Shown here piece by piece: positions 1-9,095 of a DNA stretch of 64,000 nt (the first letter of the stretch is position 1; each line of letters opens with the position of its first letter). The position numbers were made by a program, and so were the translations under genes. A model generated the notes under the pieces. It ran no database searches, had not been told where the DNA came from, and saw only the letters and a program-made list of their open reading frames with translations. This DNA comes from Lyngbya sp. HA4199-MV5 (GTDB lineage: Bacteria > Cyanobacteriota > Cyanobacteriia > Leptolyngbyales > Leptolyngbyaceae), in the NCBI GenBank assembly GCA_019359375.1, contig JAHHHL010000021.1, positions 1-64,000 of the forward strand. The letters are read 5' to 3'.

Positions 1-96
1 CACCGTCTGTTCGCTCTAGTCAAAACCGTTCGCAAGCGACAGCGCAAACGAGACACCCAGTTTGAGGAAATTTGGGGTATCCCTGCCTTAAGGTGA
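1..96 (+). CDS. 3' end of an unidentified gene (partial)
   Basis: Frame 1 is open from the first base to a TGA at 94-96 and would encode the last 31 residues of a protein that starts before the window. The tail is very basic (repeated R/K around residues 11-18) and ends in GIPALR. The other two plus-strand frames close earlier or give low-complexity peptides. The family is not recognised. Support is only the open frame and a plausible composition. Confidence 0.4.
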   Translation, partial: HRLFALVKTVRKRQRKRDTQFEEIWGIPALR

Positions 97-192
97 AGCC
101 AGTGACGGCCGTTCGCCCCTACAGAGGGTTGATGTGTCGTGAAGTCTGTTTAAACTGGTATTACAACCAGTTATAGCAAGACGGTGTAAAAC

Positions 193-228
193 AAAAGAGC
201 GAACTGTGTCAGTCCGCTCTCTTTAGGA
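193..228 (-). terminator. Probable terminator of the DUF2949 gene
   Basis: On the minus strand an imperfect stem pairs AAAGAGAGCGGACTG with CAGTTCGCTCTTT across a short ACA loop and is followed by a T-rich run. It lies about 100 bases after the stop of the minus-strand DUF2949 gene. The rest of 97-326 holds no gene. Confidence 0.5.
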
Positions 229-326
229 GTAATGAATAGTAAGTGCATAGCGTATCTTAGGTTGAAGCGATCGTCCTTTCCTTTCAGTCCACCCAACCTT
301 TGGTGTATCGAACGGACGATCGAGCC

Positions 327-521
327 TTATGCTTGTTCAAGCCAGTCATAAATCTGATCTAACTGTTCGAGGGTCACTAAGCCATACTGCCAAAGAATCA
401 TGGGTAAAGGACCGGGGTCATGCTCCCGATGGCGCAGTGCAATGGCGATCGAGGCAGCCGAGATGGACAGGTCTTCCTGTAGAAACCGAATTAAACGAGT
501 GTAGGTTGACGGTGCCGTCAT
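327..521 (-). CDS. DUF2949 family small protein
   Basis: A 64-residue protein matching the short cyanobacterial DUF2949 family. It has an N-terminal RLIRFLQEDLSIS segment, a central ALRH segment and a C-terminal part built round MILWQYGLVTLEQLDQIYDWLE, as is usual in these proteins. Function is unknown. No membrane segment or signal peptide is visible. It stands alone on the minus strand with a likely terminator downstream. The assignment rests on recognising the family pattern. Confidence 0.8.
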   Translation of the reverse strand: MTAPSTYTRLIRFLQEDLSISAASIAIALRHREHDPGPLPMILWQYGLVTLEQLDQIYDWLEQA

Positions 522-1239
522 GGTGTGCCTCTGAACTAGAACACTATTGTGGGTTACGGAACGCTCGGCTGAGAAGGCTACCAGCCAGTCTTTAAGCTGA
601 CTATATAAGTTTGGGCAGACTATGTAGTTTCGTCACATAAACGACAGAAGAAACTGTCTTGCCACTCCAAAGCCTTAATGCTACTTAAGCAAGGTAAATG
701 GTCAATAGGCATCTGCGAATCTACAGAAGCGAACGGCGAATCTGCAAACTTCTTCAGCTTTTTTCAGCTTTTCTACTGAAGTTATTTGGAGTAGGCTGCC
801 AACGGACGATCGCAACGAAGCGCCAGAGCGTTTACCTTCTGCTGTTCTTACTCAACACCCTGCCCTGACAATCGACTTGTACCAGACTCAGACACCACCA
901 AGCTCACACCGCCAACTTTACTGTCAAACAAATCCACGCCCTACAATGCGGTTGCCTCGGCGCTTTGCACTCCTGGTAACCTTCGACAAAGGACAGTGCC
1001 GCTCGCGTTCAAGCAGAATGCGTGAGGAAAAGCAAACGATTGAAAAGGTGTTTTTGCTGAAGCAGCCTTTCAGCCACAATCAAACCCGCAATTAAACAAT
1101 GTGCAAGTAACCGACAGCCTCACATCAGATGCTCAAGATAACGACAATCTTTGGTTGTAAACTCTACCTGTGGGAGGATTACCTGCACGTCAAACAAGCA
1201 GCGGTACTACCAGCAGTGTCACTTAAGGTTGGTGGTTAC
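522..1239. other. Intergenic region without a supported gene
   Basis: About 720 bases between the DUF2949 gene and the DUF192 gene. A 72-codon plus-strand frame at 877-1095 has no recognisable protein character or ribosome-binding site. No RNA gene was recognised. Confidence 0.6.
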
Positions 1240-1842
1240 TCACTGCTGTGGTTGCAGCACAACGCGATCGCCTTGCTTCAGCCCCAATTCTAGTGCGCGT
1301 CCAGCGCGTAGCTCAATCACCTGATCTACCAGAGTATCGGGACCATAGGTCGGACAGGGATCAGTCGTACAAGGTGGGACATTGCTAGAAACCGCCTGCA
1401 CCTTACCTTTGAGCAGAAAAACTATGTCTAACGGAATCAGCGTGTTTTTCATCCAAAATGCCGTTTGACGGGGAGGATCAAACAGAAATACCATGCCCCG
1501 GTCTTTTGCCAACTCCGTGCGGTACATCAGTCCAATTTCTTGCTGCATAGCAGTGCGGGCAACTTCAAGCTGAATTACCTGATCGGCAACATTGATGCGG
1601 GCTGAAAGGGGCAGCCTTTGACCAGCCTTGGTCGTCGGTATAGAAGCTGCTTGGTTATTTGAAGGGGATGCTGTAGACGGGATACTCATGACAGGTGGTT
1701 CTGCGGGGACTGAGGAAGAACAACCGAGTAAAACACAGGCAAGGAGAGTACTGGTAACGTGCCGCCATGCCTTCCGAGCGGTTTGGATCTGCCGATCGAA
1801 CCTTTGTTTCATCATCCAATTCAACAGTCTGTTCCTCGTCAT
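1240..1842 (-). CDS. DUF192 domain lipoprotein
   Basis: A 200-residue exported protein. A basic N-terminus and hydrophobic stretch end in a lipobox (LLGC, Cys41), so the product is probably a lipoprotein. A Ser/Pro-rich linker follows to about residue 75. Residues 80-200 form a DUF192 domain with its hallmark segments: EVARTAMQQEIGLMYRTEL, GMVFLFDPPRQTAFWMKNT and IPLDIVFL. The biochemical role of DUF192 is not established. The start could also be Met10 or Met11. It lies downstream of nblR on the same strand, about 150 bases away. Confidence 0.85.
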   Translation of the reverse strand: MTRNRLLNWMMKQRFDRQIQTARKAWRHVTSTLLACVLLGCSSSVPAEPPVMSIPSTASPSNNQAASIPTTKAGQRLPLSARINVADQVIQLEVARTAMQQEIGLMYRTELAKDRGMVFLFDPPRQTAFWMKNTLIPLDIVFLLKGKVQAVSSNVPPCTTDPCPTYGPDTLVDQVIELRAGRALELGLKQGDRVVLQPQQ

Positions 1843-1992
1843 CAGTAAGTGATTTGGACATCAAACTAAACTTTAGGCTGTAAGCAAACATCTCACGCTA
1901 GCTCCGCAGTTCACCAAAGCACTAGATTGAACGTCTTTTGTTTAGTCTCATTTAGCCGCGATCGAGTTCCCGACACGTTTCCCCACTCAAGC

Positions 1993-2688
1993 TTATGCTT
2001 CGCGCATCACGTAGCCGACACCTCTCACCGTTTGAATGAGACGTTTCTCGCCTTCGTCTTCAATCTTCAGCCGCAAGTAGCGGATATACACTTCAATGAC
2101 GTTCGATTCGCCCACAAAGTCATAGCCCCACACATTTTCCAGAATTTGTTCTCGTGTCAGCACTTCACGAGGATGCTCCATCAGATACTTGAGCAGTTCA
2201 AACTCTTTCATGGTGAGATCGATCGCTCGACCATTCCGCAACGCACGACGAGTCACCAAATCTAAAATCAAGTCGCCAAAGCGTAAGCGTTCACTGGCAG
2301 GATTATCTGGCTGTAGATAAAGGCGTACTAGCCTCAAAAATTCCTCTGTTCGGTAGGGTTTGAGGAAGTAATCATCCGCACCCGCTTCCAGACATGCCAC
2401 CCGATCGTCTACGCTATCGCGCGCCATCATCAGCAAGACAGGAACGCGGTTGCCGAGCGATCGCAGGCGATTACAAAACCATAGCCCGGACTCACCTGCC
2501 AGCATGCGATCGACTACAATCAGCGACGGTTGTAGCTCTGTCGCTTGACGCAGCCCGCCAATGGCATCGGGTGCCATCACAATATCGTAACCAGACTCTT
2601 TCAAGTCAAGGCTGACATGATTTGCCAACGATTCATCGGTTTCAACCAGCAGCACACAAGGGGTTGAGTCAGGCAGAACGCTATTCAT
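1993..2688 (-). CDS. nblR: OmpR/PhoB-type response regulator NblR
   Basis: A 231-residue two-domain regulator: receiver (about 10-125) and winged-helix DNA-binding domain (about 135-230, ending RLIQTVRGVGYVMREA). Asp60 is the phospho-acceptor position and Lys110 the conserved lysine. The acidic pocket reads VETDES, with one acidic residue replaced by Thr17. This atypical pocket and the segments RMLAGESGL and CLEAGADDYFLKPY match NblR. In that family NblR is needed for phycobilisome degradation (bleaching) and survival under nutrient or light stress. It is preceded on the same strand by NAD kinase. Confidence 0.88.
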   Translation of the reverse strand: MNSVLPDSTPCVLLVETDESLANHVSLDLKESGYDIVMAPDAIGGLRQATELQPSLIVVDRMLAGESGLWFCNRLRSLGNRVPVLLMMARDSVDDRVACLEAGADDYFLKPYRTEEFLRLVRLYLQPDNPASERLRFGDLILDLVTRRALRNGRAIDLTMKEFELLKYLMEHPREVLTREQILENVWGYDFVGESNVIEVYIRYLRLKIEDEGEKRLIQTVRGVGYVMREA

Positions 2689-2898
2689 AGACGTTTAAAA
2701 CCAGTATTCAGTCACAGAATAACTGAGTTTGCAGAAATCTCACTAGGAATGAATACCTAGTAATCATGCTTCCTTTGTAGCACGTTCAAACAAGACTTGA
2801 ATACCGCATGGACTAATAACGAACGACAAACTCGCTTTGGTGTGGCTTCATACTGCATCCGCTGACTGCTGTAAACACCGTCTGCTGCGATTTTATGG

Positions 2899-3816
2899 CT
2901 ATGGCAGTTCGACGGATGAGGGCTTGGCAACGTGAGGCAACCCCCAACCAAGTTTTTCGCGCAGCAGGTGAAAAAACTCCGGCGATCGCAAGCGTACGAA
3001 GCGAGCCTGATAGGACGATCGCTCAATGCACACCCGATCTTCTGGAAGCACGTAGCAGCCTCCGTTGCCATCGACCACCATCACCATACGGTTGGGGGTG
3101 GCGGGGAAGATAGTCACTCGCTCAGTATCAGCAAAAACCAGCGCTCGTGATGCCAGCGAATGAGGGCAGATTGGCACTAGCTGAAGGACAGGCACACCAG
3201 GCGTTACCACTGGACCACCCGCCGAAAGCGAGTAAGCCGTTGAACCCGTTGGGGTTGAGACAATTAAGCCATCCGCTGCAATATCAACGGGAGCATGGTT
3301 GCCGATCTTAACCTCAAAATGACACATGCTGGTCAACGGTTCCCGATGGATAACCATTTCATTCAGACACAGCGCTTCCCACAGCATGGCATCGCCACGG
3401 TACACCTGCACTCGCAGCATCGCCCGCTCTTCAATGTCATACTCATCCGCTAAAATGCCCTCCAGCGCTTGGGGCAGTTGATTCAAATACGTTTCAGTGA
3501 GAAAGCCCATGTGCCCTGTATTCACAGTGAGCAGGGGAATGCCATAGGGAGCAACCTGCCGAAATGCAGACAGCACAGTGCCATCGCCGCCCAGCACGAT
3601 CGCAAAGATCATGTCACGATCGAATCCAGGTGCATTCAAGTAGTCGATCGGCATATGGCAAACCGGACCTTGCGGATCAGAATAGCCCAGAATACCGCCA
3701 GCACCCGTCGCCAGGAACACCTCCCAGCCACACGCAACGAGCTTGCCTTTCAGTTCCTCGGCAGTGCGGCAAGCTACAGGCTTAATGTCGTTGTAAATAA
3801 TGCCAGCTTTGGGCAC
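2899..3816 (-). CDS. nadK: NAD(+) kinase
   Basis: A 305-residue ATP-NAD kinase that phosphorylates NAD to NADP in the cytoplasm. The diagnostic GGDGT motif is at residues 76-80, NTGHMGFL at 99-106, and [21 protein letters not shown] in the middle of the C-terminal domain. Length and motif order are normal. Cyanobacteria often carry two NAD kinases, so this may be one of a pair. It lies between ycf39 and nblR, all on the minus strand, with gaps of about 90 and 210 bases, so a shared transcript is possible but not shown. Confidence 0.93.
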   Translation of the reverse strand: MPKAGIIYNDIKPVACRTAEELKGKLVACGWEVFLATGAGGILGYSDPQGPVCHMPIDYLNAPGFDRDMIFAIVLGGDGTVLSAFRQVAPYGIPLLTVNTGHMGFLTETYLNQLPQALEGILADEYDIEERAMLRVQVYRGDAMLWEALCLNEMVIHREPLTSMCHFEVKIGNHAPVDIAADGLIVSTPTGSTAYSLSAGGPVVTPGVPVLQLVPICPHSLASRALVFADTERVTIFPATPNRMVMVVDGNGGCYVLPEDRVCIERSSYQARFVRLRSPEFFHLLREKLGWGLPHVAKPSSVELP

Positions 3817-3906
3817 AGGGCAAACTCACCGAAAGGGCAATGCTTGAGTATTAGGGACTATACCATTTTGAGCCGCTTAGCGGTTCAAGTAGTCTACCTG
3901 GACAGG

Positions 3907-4887
3907 CTAAAAGCGGGGATAGGTACGCTTTTTGTCTGACTTCTTCTTCCCCTTAGATTTTTCATAGTCAAGCTCTTTCAGCTTTTTAAGAATGCGGCTG
4001 AAGTAGTCTTGCAGATACGCTTCTAGCGTGGTTGTTTCGTTTGGGTCTAGCCCAAATACCTGATAGACATCCTCCATCGGTGCAGTGAGAGGCTTTCCGG
4101 TGGAAACCACTTCAGCAAACGCCAGCCGATCGGAGATATTCCACGTCCATTGAAAAAACCGCGTGATGCGTCGCACCGATCGCATCAGACCGATCGGCAT
4201 GCGGCTAATTTTGGCTTCGCGCCCTGAAAGTCGTTCACACAAGCGAATAATTTCATACGCGCCCCAGGCACGCGAACCCACGACTGGAAACGTTTTGTTT
4301 TCCGTTTCGGGAACGGTCAGCGATCGTACCGCAAACTTAGCAACATCCTGCGTATCCATATAAGCGGTAGGCGACGTATCACCCATCACCCAAACAGACT
4401 GCCCCTCCAGCACTGGAATGGCGTATTGCCCAATAAGACCCTGCAAAAACCCGCACGGACGAAGAATGGTGTAGTTCAACCCTGACTCTGCTAAAAAGAG
4501 TTCGGCACAACGCTTCACTTCCATTAATGGAACATCAGGATACTTCTCAGCATCCAGAATCGAAACGAAAACAAAGCGCTTCACGTTCGCTGCTTTTGCC
4601 GCCTGAATGAGGTTAACGTTGCCTTCCCAGTCAACCTGTTTGACGTTGAGTGAATCGGTTGCCCGCGCCGTTGCAGCATCGATCACAGCCTCCACGTCTT
4701 TCAAGGCGGGTGGCAATGTTTCTGGTACGCACAGATCACCCTGCACTAACTCTGCGCCCCACTCCTTTAAAAACCCTGCCTTCTTGACGCTACGAACCAG
4801 GCAACGAACCTGATATCCCTCATCTAGTGCGCGCCGGGTTATTTGTCTTCCTAACGTGCCAGTGGCACCCACAATTAGTAAATTCAT
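3907..4887 (-). CDS. ycf39: Ycf39/HCF244-like atypical SDR protein
   Basis: A 326-residue NmrA-type protein with an N-terminal Rossmann motif G7xxG10xxG13 and a basic, Lys-rich tail. Segments such as GDLCVPETLPPALKDVEAVIDAAT and RPCGFLQGLIGQYAIPVLEG match Ycf39. In cyanobacteria this protein works with high-light-inducible proteins in photosystem II reaction-centre assembly and chlorophyll delivery to D1. The ATG at 4887 is chosen because the glycine motif follows directly; an upstream in-frame ATG (4944) would add 19 basic residues that the family lacks. Confidence 0.9.
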   Translation of the reverse strand: MNLLIVGATGTLGRQITRRALDEGYQVRCLVRSVKKAGFLKEWGAELVQGDLCVPETLPPALKDVEAVIDAATARATDSLNVKQVDWEGNVNLIQAAKAANVKRFVFVSILDAEKYPDVPLMEVKRCAELFLAESGLNYTILRPCGFLQGLIGQYAIPVLEGQSVWVMGDTSPTAYMDTQDVAKFAVRSLTVPETENKTFPVVGSRAWGAYEIIRLCERLSGREAKISRMPIGLMRSVRRITRFFQWTWNISDRLAFAEVVSTGKPLTAPMEDVYQVFGLDPNETTTLEAYLQDYFSRILKKLKELDYEKSKGKKKSDKKRTYPRF

Positions 4888-5868
4888 GAGGGAATCGCAG
4901 TTAATTCTTAACTTTTTATAAGATTTTATCAGAAATTGTTTCACTGTCCGATGGAGTTGACCAGAGACGCTCGATCGGACAATTGCCCGACTTGGTTGAC
5001 TCTAACTCAATTCATACCGTCTTACAACGTTGACCAAGCATCATCCCCTCGTCATTCCTTAACTGAGAGGCTGAAACGAAACTTGGTAAGACAACACGTC
5101 CGTCTATAGCTCTGCTCCTAAACCAACCCTCCTCTACTCCTAAACCAACCCTCTCTTAACCAACCTCTGTAGATGTAAACGAATAGATGTAAACGACCTG
5201 AAATTGGGTGTGCTCTAGAGAGCTGTGCCTAAAGTAACAAATTTCAGTGTTTAGACTGAGACATTTCTCTAACTCACGGGCAATACTTTTAAAGGCAAGC
5301 TTCCCAGCTTTGCACAGAAAGATGTGCCGTATGAAACACTGCACTCTAGATAGAAAATTCAGTATTTCAACTGAGAATTTCTATATTGTGCGGGGAAGGA
5401 TAAACATATGAGCCACAGGTTTTTGATAAGAAAAACGGCTCTGTCCCCTATCGGTTTGCTGAGAAACAATCTGTTTATAGCCTCCGACACAAACGATTGT
5501 CGATCGCTGACCAAGCTCAATTTCCAGGATGTTCCAGTCACACGCATGTAACACGGCTCTCTCGACCAAAACACTTGTGCGGATGAGGTTTCTGTCGCAT
5601 CTACTGCCCTACGCGCCATTGACCTCGTACCTAAGCACTATGCCCCAGCGTCTCAACGTTTAAGAGACATTCTATAGACGCTTTAGACGGATCTGTTACA
5701 GGCGATTTGGCTACTAGCGCTGTTATTTACAGGCAACTTGTTTACAGGCAACTTACTGCCCGTAAGCCCGATTTTTGCAGCGCAGATTTGGCTTTCTTGG
5801 TGATTTTTCTCAGTGCATTGACTCTGCATCAATGCTGACCTACCTAAGTTCTTATTGTTCATACATCC
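4888..5868. other. Long intergenic region with short direct repeats
   Basis: Nearly 1 kb with no supported gene between divergent ycf39 and the surface locus. It holds a tandem repeat CTCCTAAACCAACCCTC (about 5114-5155) and two adjacent copies of TTTACAGGCAACTT (about 5727-5755). Minus-strand frames of 62-86 codons here look like random open frames. The promoter of the surface locus presumably lies in this stretch. Confidence 0.5.
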
Positions 5869-8259
5869 ATGCAAAGACAAACTCGTTGTACCTATCGCCG
5901 ACTGTTAGCGACGACTCTTTTAGTCGGCGGCGTGTTATCAGTATCTACGTCTGCCCTTGCAGACGGGACAGCAGCCGGAACGACCATTAGTAACACGGCT
6001 ACGGCAACCTACGAAGATCCCAACGCTCCAGGCACCACCATCAATGCAACGTCTAATACGGTCACGGTGACTGTGGCAGAAGTAGCAGGTGTGACGGCAA
6101 CGCCTCTGGCAATTACCGACACCACAGGTGGAACGGTACTGCCAAACGATCTCATCAACTACGACTACCGCATTACAAACGTTGGTAACGATCCGACCCA
6201 ATTCTTTATTCCAGGCACCGCTGTCGTCACAGGACCTGGTACAGCAGGACCGTTAACCTATAGCACTGATGGCGGAACAACCTTTAACCCTGTTCCCACA
6301 GCAGGGTTGACAACGGCTTCGGTTCCGGCTGGCGGTTCAGTGATTGTGCGAGTGCCCGTTACGGTTTCAAACCTGGCTTCTTCAGGTGCAACCATTGCTG
6401 TACGACTGGGTGATACCGGAGCGAATGATAACAGTGCGGGAACTCAAAACCAGCCAGATGCTGCTGATGGTGCCACCGCTGGCGAAATTCGGACGGTGGA
6501 CAACGCAGGCGGAGCAGGCGAAGCCGCAGGTGCGCCCAGCAACGGGGAACGAGAAGCCAGTGTGACGCAGCAGGTGCTCGTAGGTTCACAACCTCAAGCA
6601 TTTGCAGCCGTTCTTAAAACCCGCACTGCTTATACTGACTCTGGCACAACTGCGCTTAACGATGATGTGCTGACTTATGGTCTATCGCTGCGTGTAGATG
6701 CCACCGCGCCTGCTGGCACGAGTGGCATTAGCCCTGCAAGTCTGACAGGTACAACAGTCAATGGGATTGGCACCAACCGAGTCCTGGTTTCTGATGCCAT
6801 TCCAGCCGGAACAACCTTAACAGGAACTCCTACAGCTCCTACCACTCCAACTGCTTGGACAGTTGTTTACACCACTGACGCAACGACTACCACCGCAAAC
6901 AATGCGACCTGGACAGCGACTCGACCAGCATCTGGTATTACGCGCGTTGGTTTTGTCTACGATGCGACTACGACTCCGATCGCCGCAGGCACGACGATTA
7001 CTGGCTTTAACTTCCAGGTAACAACAACGGGTGTAACAGGGACAACAACGATCGCTAACCTGGCTCAAGTCTTTGGTCAAACATCCGGTGGTGGCACCAC
7101 TCTGGTGTACGACGAATCGGGTGACCAGGCTCCCAGCAACTTTAATGACGACGGTACAACAGGTTCCAATACGCCCACTAATGGCGTTGCCAACCCAACA
7201 ACAGATGGGGTAGACAGTGGCAACAACAACACTGGTACAGGACCAGGCGGGGAAAGCAACGTGTATACCGTTGCCGCAGCAGGCACGATTCTGAATGGTC
7301 CCAATGGTCAGCCAGGGGCAGTCGGTCCGACGAACAACAATGATGACTTTACCAACAAGTCATCTGCTGTTCCGGCAAACACCGCTCCTACTACACTGAT
7401 CGATCCAAATTCAGTCACGTTTTTGAATACGATCAATAACCCCACGACCGGCACCCTGAGCAATGTTCTGCTTGTACCTGACTCTGCTAACTTTACACCT
7501 GGTACGGGCGAAGTTCTGCCACCTGTAAACACAACCGTCACACTGACCTATGGCGCTCAAACAGCCGTTTACACCTATAACGGCACCAATTTCGTCTTTA
7601 CTTCTGGCAGCGCCATTACCATTCCAACTCTGACTGCTGGAACGTCAGTGAACTACAGTGTCGCAGTAGATTTGCCAGCGGGTACAGCTCTTTCCACTGA
7701 TACGGGCAATGGTTTCTCCATCCCCATTTACGCCTTCCAGGATGTGAATGGTAACGGTAGACCCGATCTGGCAACGGCAGAACCCACTCAAAACCGGACG
7801 ATCGATCGCGTCTATACAGGCTTCCTGAGAATGGTGAAGGATGCCCGCATCCTGGATACCGACGGGACGACAGTGGTTGAGGCTTATACCCAAACGCCAA
7901 CTCCTGCAAATCTGCGGGTTGGTCGGTTCATTGAGTACCGCATTACCTACACCAATGTTTCGATCGCTCCGGTAGGTGCAGGCAACGTCACTCTAAACGC
8001 GGGGAGCGTTGTCATCACCGAGGATGGCACCACGGGTACCAACACATGGGCGAGAGACAACGACACTAATGCGGTGATCGATACCAGTAACGTGGTGGGT
8101 TCAACCACGGCCCAGTCCGGCACCATTACCTATGCTCCCAGCGGTGATCAAACGGGAACAACGCAGGCAACAGATGTCACTCGGTACACCAACACCTTGG
8201 GCGTTGCTGTCCAGCCCGGAGCGAGCGGCACCTTCATCTTCCGCCGCCGGATTAACTAA
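5869..8259 (+). CDS. Secreted DUF11-like surface protein
   Basis: A 796-residue exported protein. It has a Sec signal peptide (hydrophobic core LLATTLLVGGVLSVSTSALA, cleavage near residue 31). The mature part is Thr/Gly/Asn-rich with few charged residues. Repeated beta-sandwich modules have the DUF11 character: statements like DLINYDYRITNVGND near the start and GRFIEYRITYTNVS near residue 690. The C-terminus GTFIFRRRIN resembles that of the 1453-aa protein downstream. There is no LPXTG or membrane anchor. Role inferred: cell-surface or sheath structural protein. It is the first gene of the surface locus. Confidence 0.75.
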   Translation: MQRQTRCTYRRLLATTLLVGGVLSVSTSALADGTAAGTTISNTATATYEDPNAPGTTINATSNTVTVTVAEVAGVTATPLAITDTTGGTVLPNDLINYDYRITNVGNDPTQFFIPGTAVVTGPGTAGPLTYSTDGGTTFNPVPTAGLTTASVPAGGSVIVRVPVTVSNLASSGATIAVRLGDTGANDNSAGTQNQPDAADGATAGEIRTVDNAGGAGEAAGAPSNGEREASVTQQVLVGSQPQAFAAVLKTRTAYTDSGTTALNDDVLTYGLSLRVDATAPAGTSGISPASLTGTTVNGIGTNRVLVSDAIPAGTTLTGTPTAPTTPTAWTVVYTTDATTTTANNATWTATRPASGITRVGFVYDATTTPIAAGTTITGFNFQVTTTGVTGTTTIANLAQVFGQTSGGGTTLVYDESGDQAPSNFNDDGTTGSNTPTNGVANPTTDGVDSGNNNTGTGPGGESNVYTVAAAGTILNGPNGQPGAVGPTNNNDDFTNKSSAVPANTAPTTLIDPNSVTFLNTINNPTTGTLSNVLLVPDSANFTPGTGEVLPPVNTTVTLTYGAQTAVYTYNGTNFVFTSGSAITIPTLTAGTSVNYSVAVDLPAGTALSTDTGNGFSIPIYAFQDVNGNGRPDLATAEPTQNRTIDRVYTGFLRMVKDARILDTDGTTVVEAYTQTPTPANLRVGRFIEYRITYTNVSIAPVGAGNVTLNAGSVVITEDGTTGTNTWARDNDTNAVIDTSNVVGSTTAQSGTITYAPSGDQTGTTQATDVTRYTNTLGVAVQPGASGTFIFRRRIN

Positions 8260-8275
8260 GGGTTCCGAAGGCTAA

Positions 8276-8340
8276 GACAGGCGCAGGGGCAATTTGAGTA
8301 GTGCTATTAATCAAATCGCTTCCTGCCCCTGCACCCTGTC
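8276..8340 (+). terminator. Large intergenic hairpin
   Basis: GACAGG and GCAGGGGCA on the left pair with TGCCCCTGC and CCTGTC on the right. A second internal pair, ATTTGA with TCAAAT, tightens the loop. It starts 16 bases after the stop of the 796-aa gene and ends 61 bases before the next start. There is no clean U-tract, so it may be a partial terminator or an RNA-stability element rather than a full stop. Confidence 0.5.
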
Positions 8341-8401
8341 TCCCTTACGCCTTTAGACTTTTGCGTCCCAAAGACTTTATCTATTTGAAGAGGTTGAAAG
8401 T

Positions 8402-8968
8402 ATGAAACGTCAGTTCGCGATCGGTCTGGGAGTTGCAGCAGCCATTCTGACCGTTCCCTTTGCCAGCAAATTGCCCGTTGTCGCAGGCTTATTTCACTCA
8501 GATGTAGCGATCGCAAAAGCGATGCAGCATCCAAAGGTGCAACTGAACCTGATCGCTGAAAAGCAAGTCATTAGCAAGGATGCTCAGGGCAAGGAAGTTA
8601 TTTCGTGGAAAGGGGGAAACTCCTTGGCAGTACAAGCAGGTGATGTCTTGCGATATCGCTTGATGGGTAAGAACGAGAGCGATCGACCCATTAAAAATCT
8701 CACGCTGAATCAGCCCATTCCAAAGGGCACTGTATTGGTCTTGAAATCGGCTCAAGCAGCTTCCAATCGATCCGCTCAAATCATCTACAGCATTGACGGT
8801 GGGCGCAGTTTTGTTGCAGCACCTACCGTGAAGGTCACGTTAGCGAATGGCAAAGTCGAAACCCGTCCTGCACCTGCCGAAGCTTACACCCACATTCGCT
8901 GGAATCTTGCTGGTCTGTTAGCTGCTAAAGCCCCTATCAGCGCCGAGTATCAGGTGAAGGTGCGCTAG
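8402..8968 (+). CDS. Small exported DUF11-type protein
   Basis: A 188-residue protein with an N-terminal hydrophobic signal region (about 5-30) and one DUF11-like beta-sandwich. Its core reads AGDVLRYRLMGKNESDRPIKNLTLNQPIPKGT, then YSIDGGRSF and HIRWNLAGLLAAKAPISAEYQVKVR. This is the pattern of an extracellular domain with a conserved YSIDGG motif. A GAGG ribosome-binding sequence precedes the ATG. It sits between the two larger DUF11 proteins on the same strand. Probably a single-domain companion of the surface locus; no enzyme motif is visible. Confidence 0.75.
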   Translation: MKRQFAIGLGVAAAILTVPFASKLPVVAGLFHSDVAIAKAMQHPKVQLNLIAEKQVISKDAQGKEVISWKGGNSLAVQAGDVLRYRLMGKNESDRPIKNLTLNQPIPKGTVLVLKSAQAASNRSAQIIYSIDGGRSFVAAPTVKVTLANGKVETRPAPAEAYTHIRWNLAGLLAAKAPISAEYQVKVR

Positions 8969-9095
8969 TCAACCCCTCGTGGGTATTGCACTGGCTGCTA
9001 GATAAGGCTCTGTTTCGATTTCAAGATGTTGGCTTGCGGAGGGCTTTGATGCCCTTCCGCCGGGATTTGCATGTCTGTTTTTGTTTGGTTCATCG

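Noticed and set aside
877-1095. 72-codon plus-strand ORF
   Set aside because: No recognisable protein pattern, no ribosome-binding site and no neighbouring gene in the same direction.
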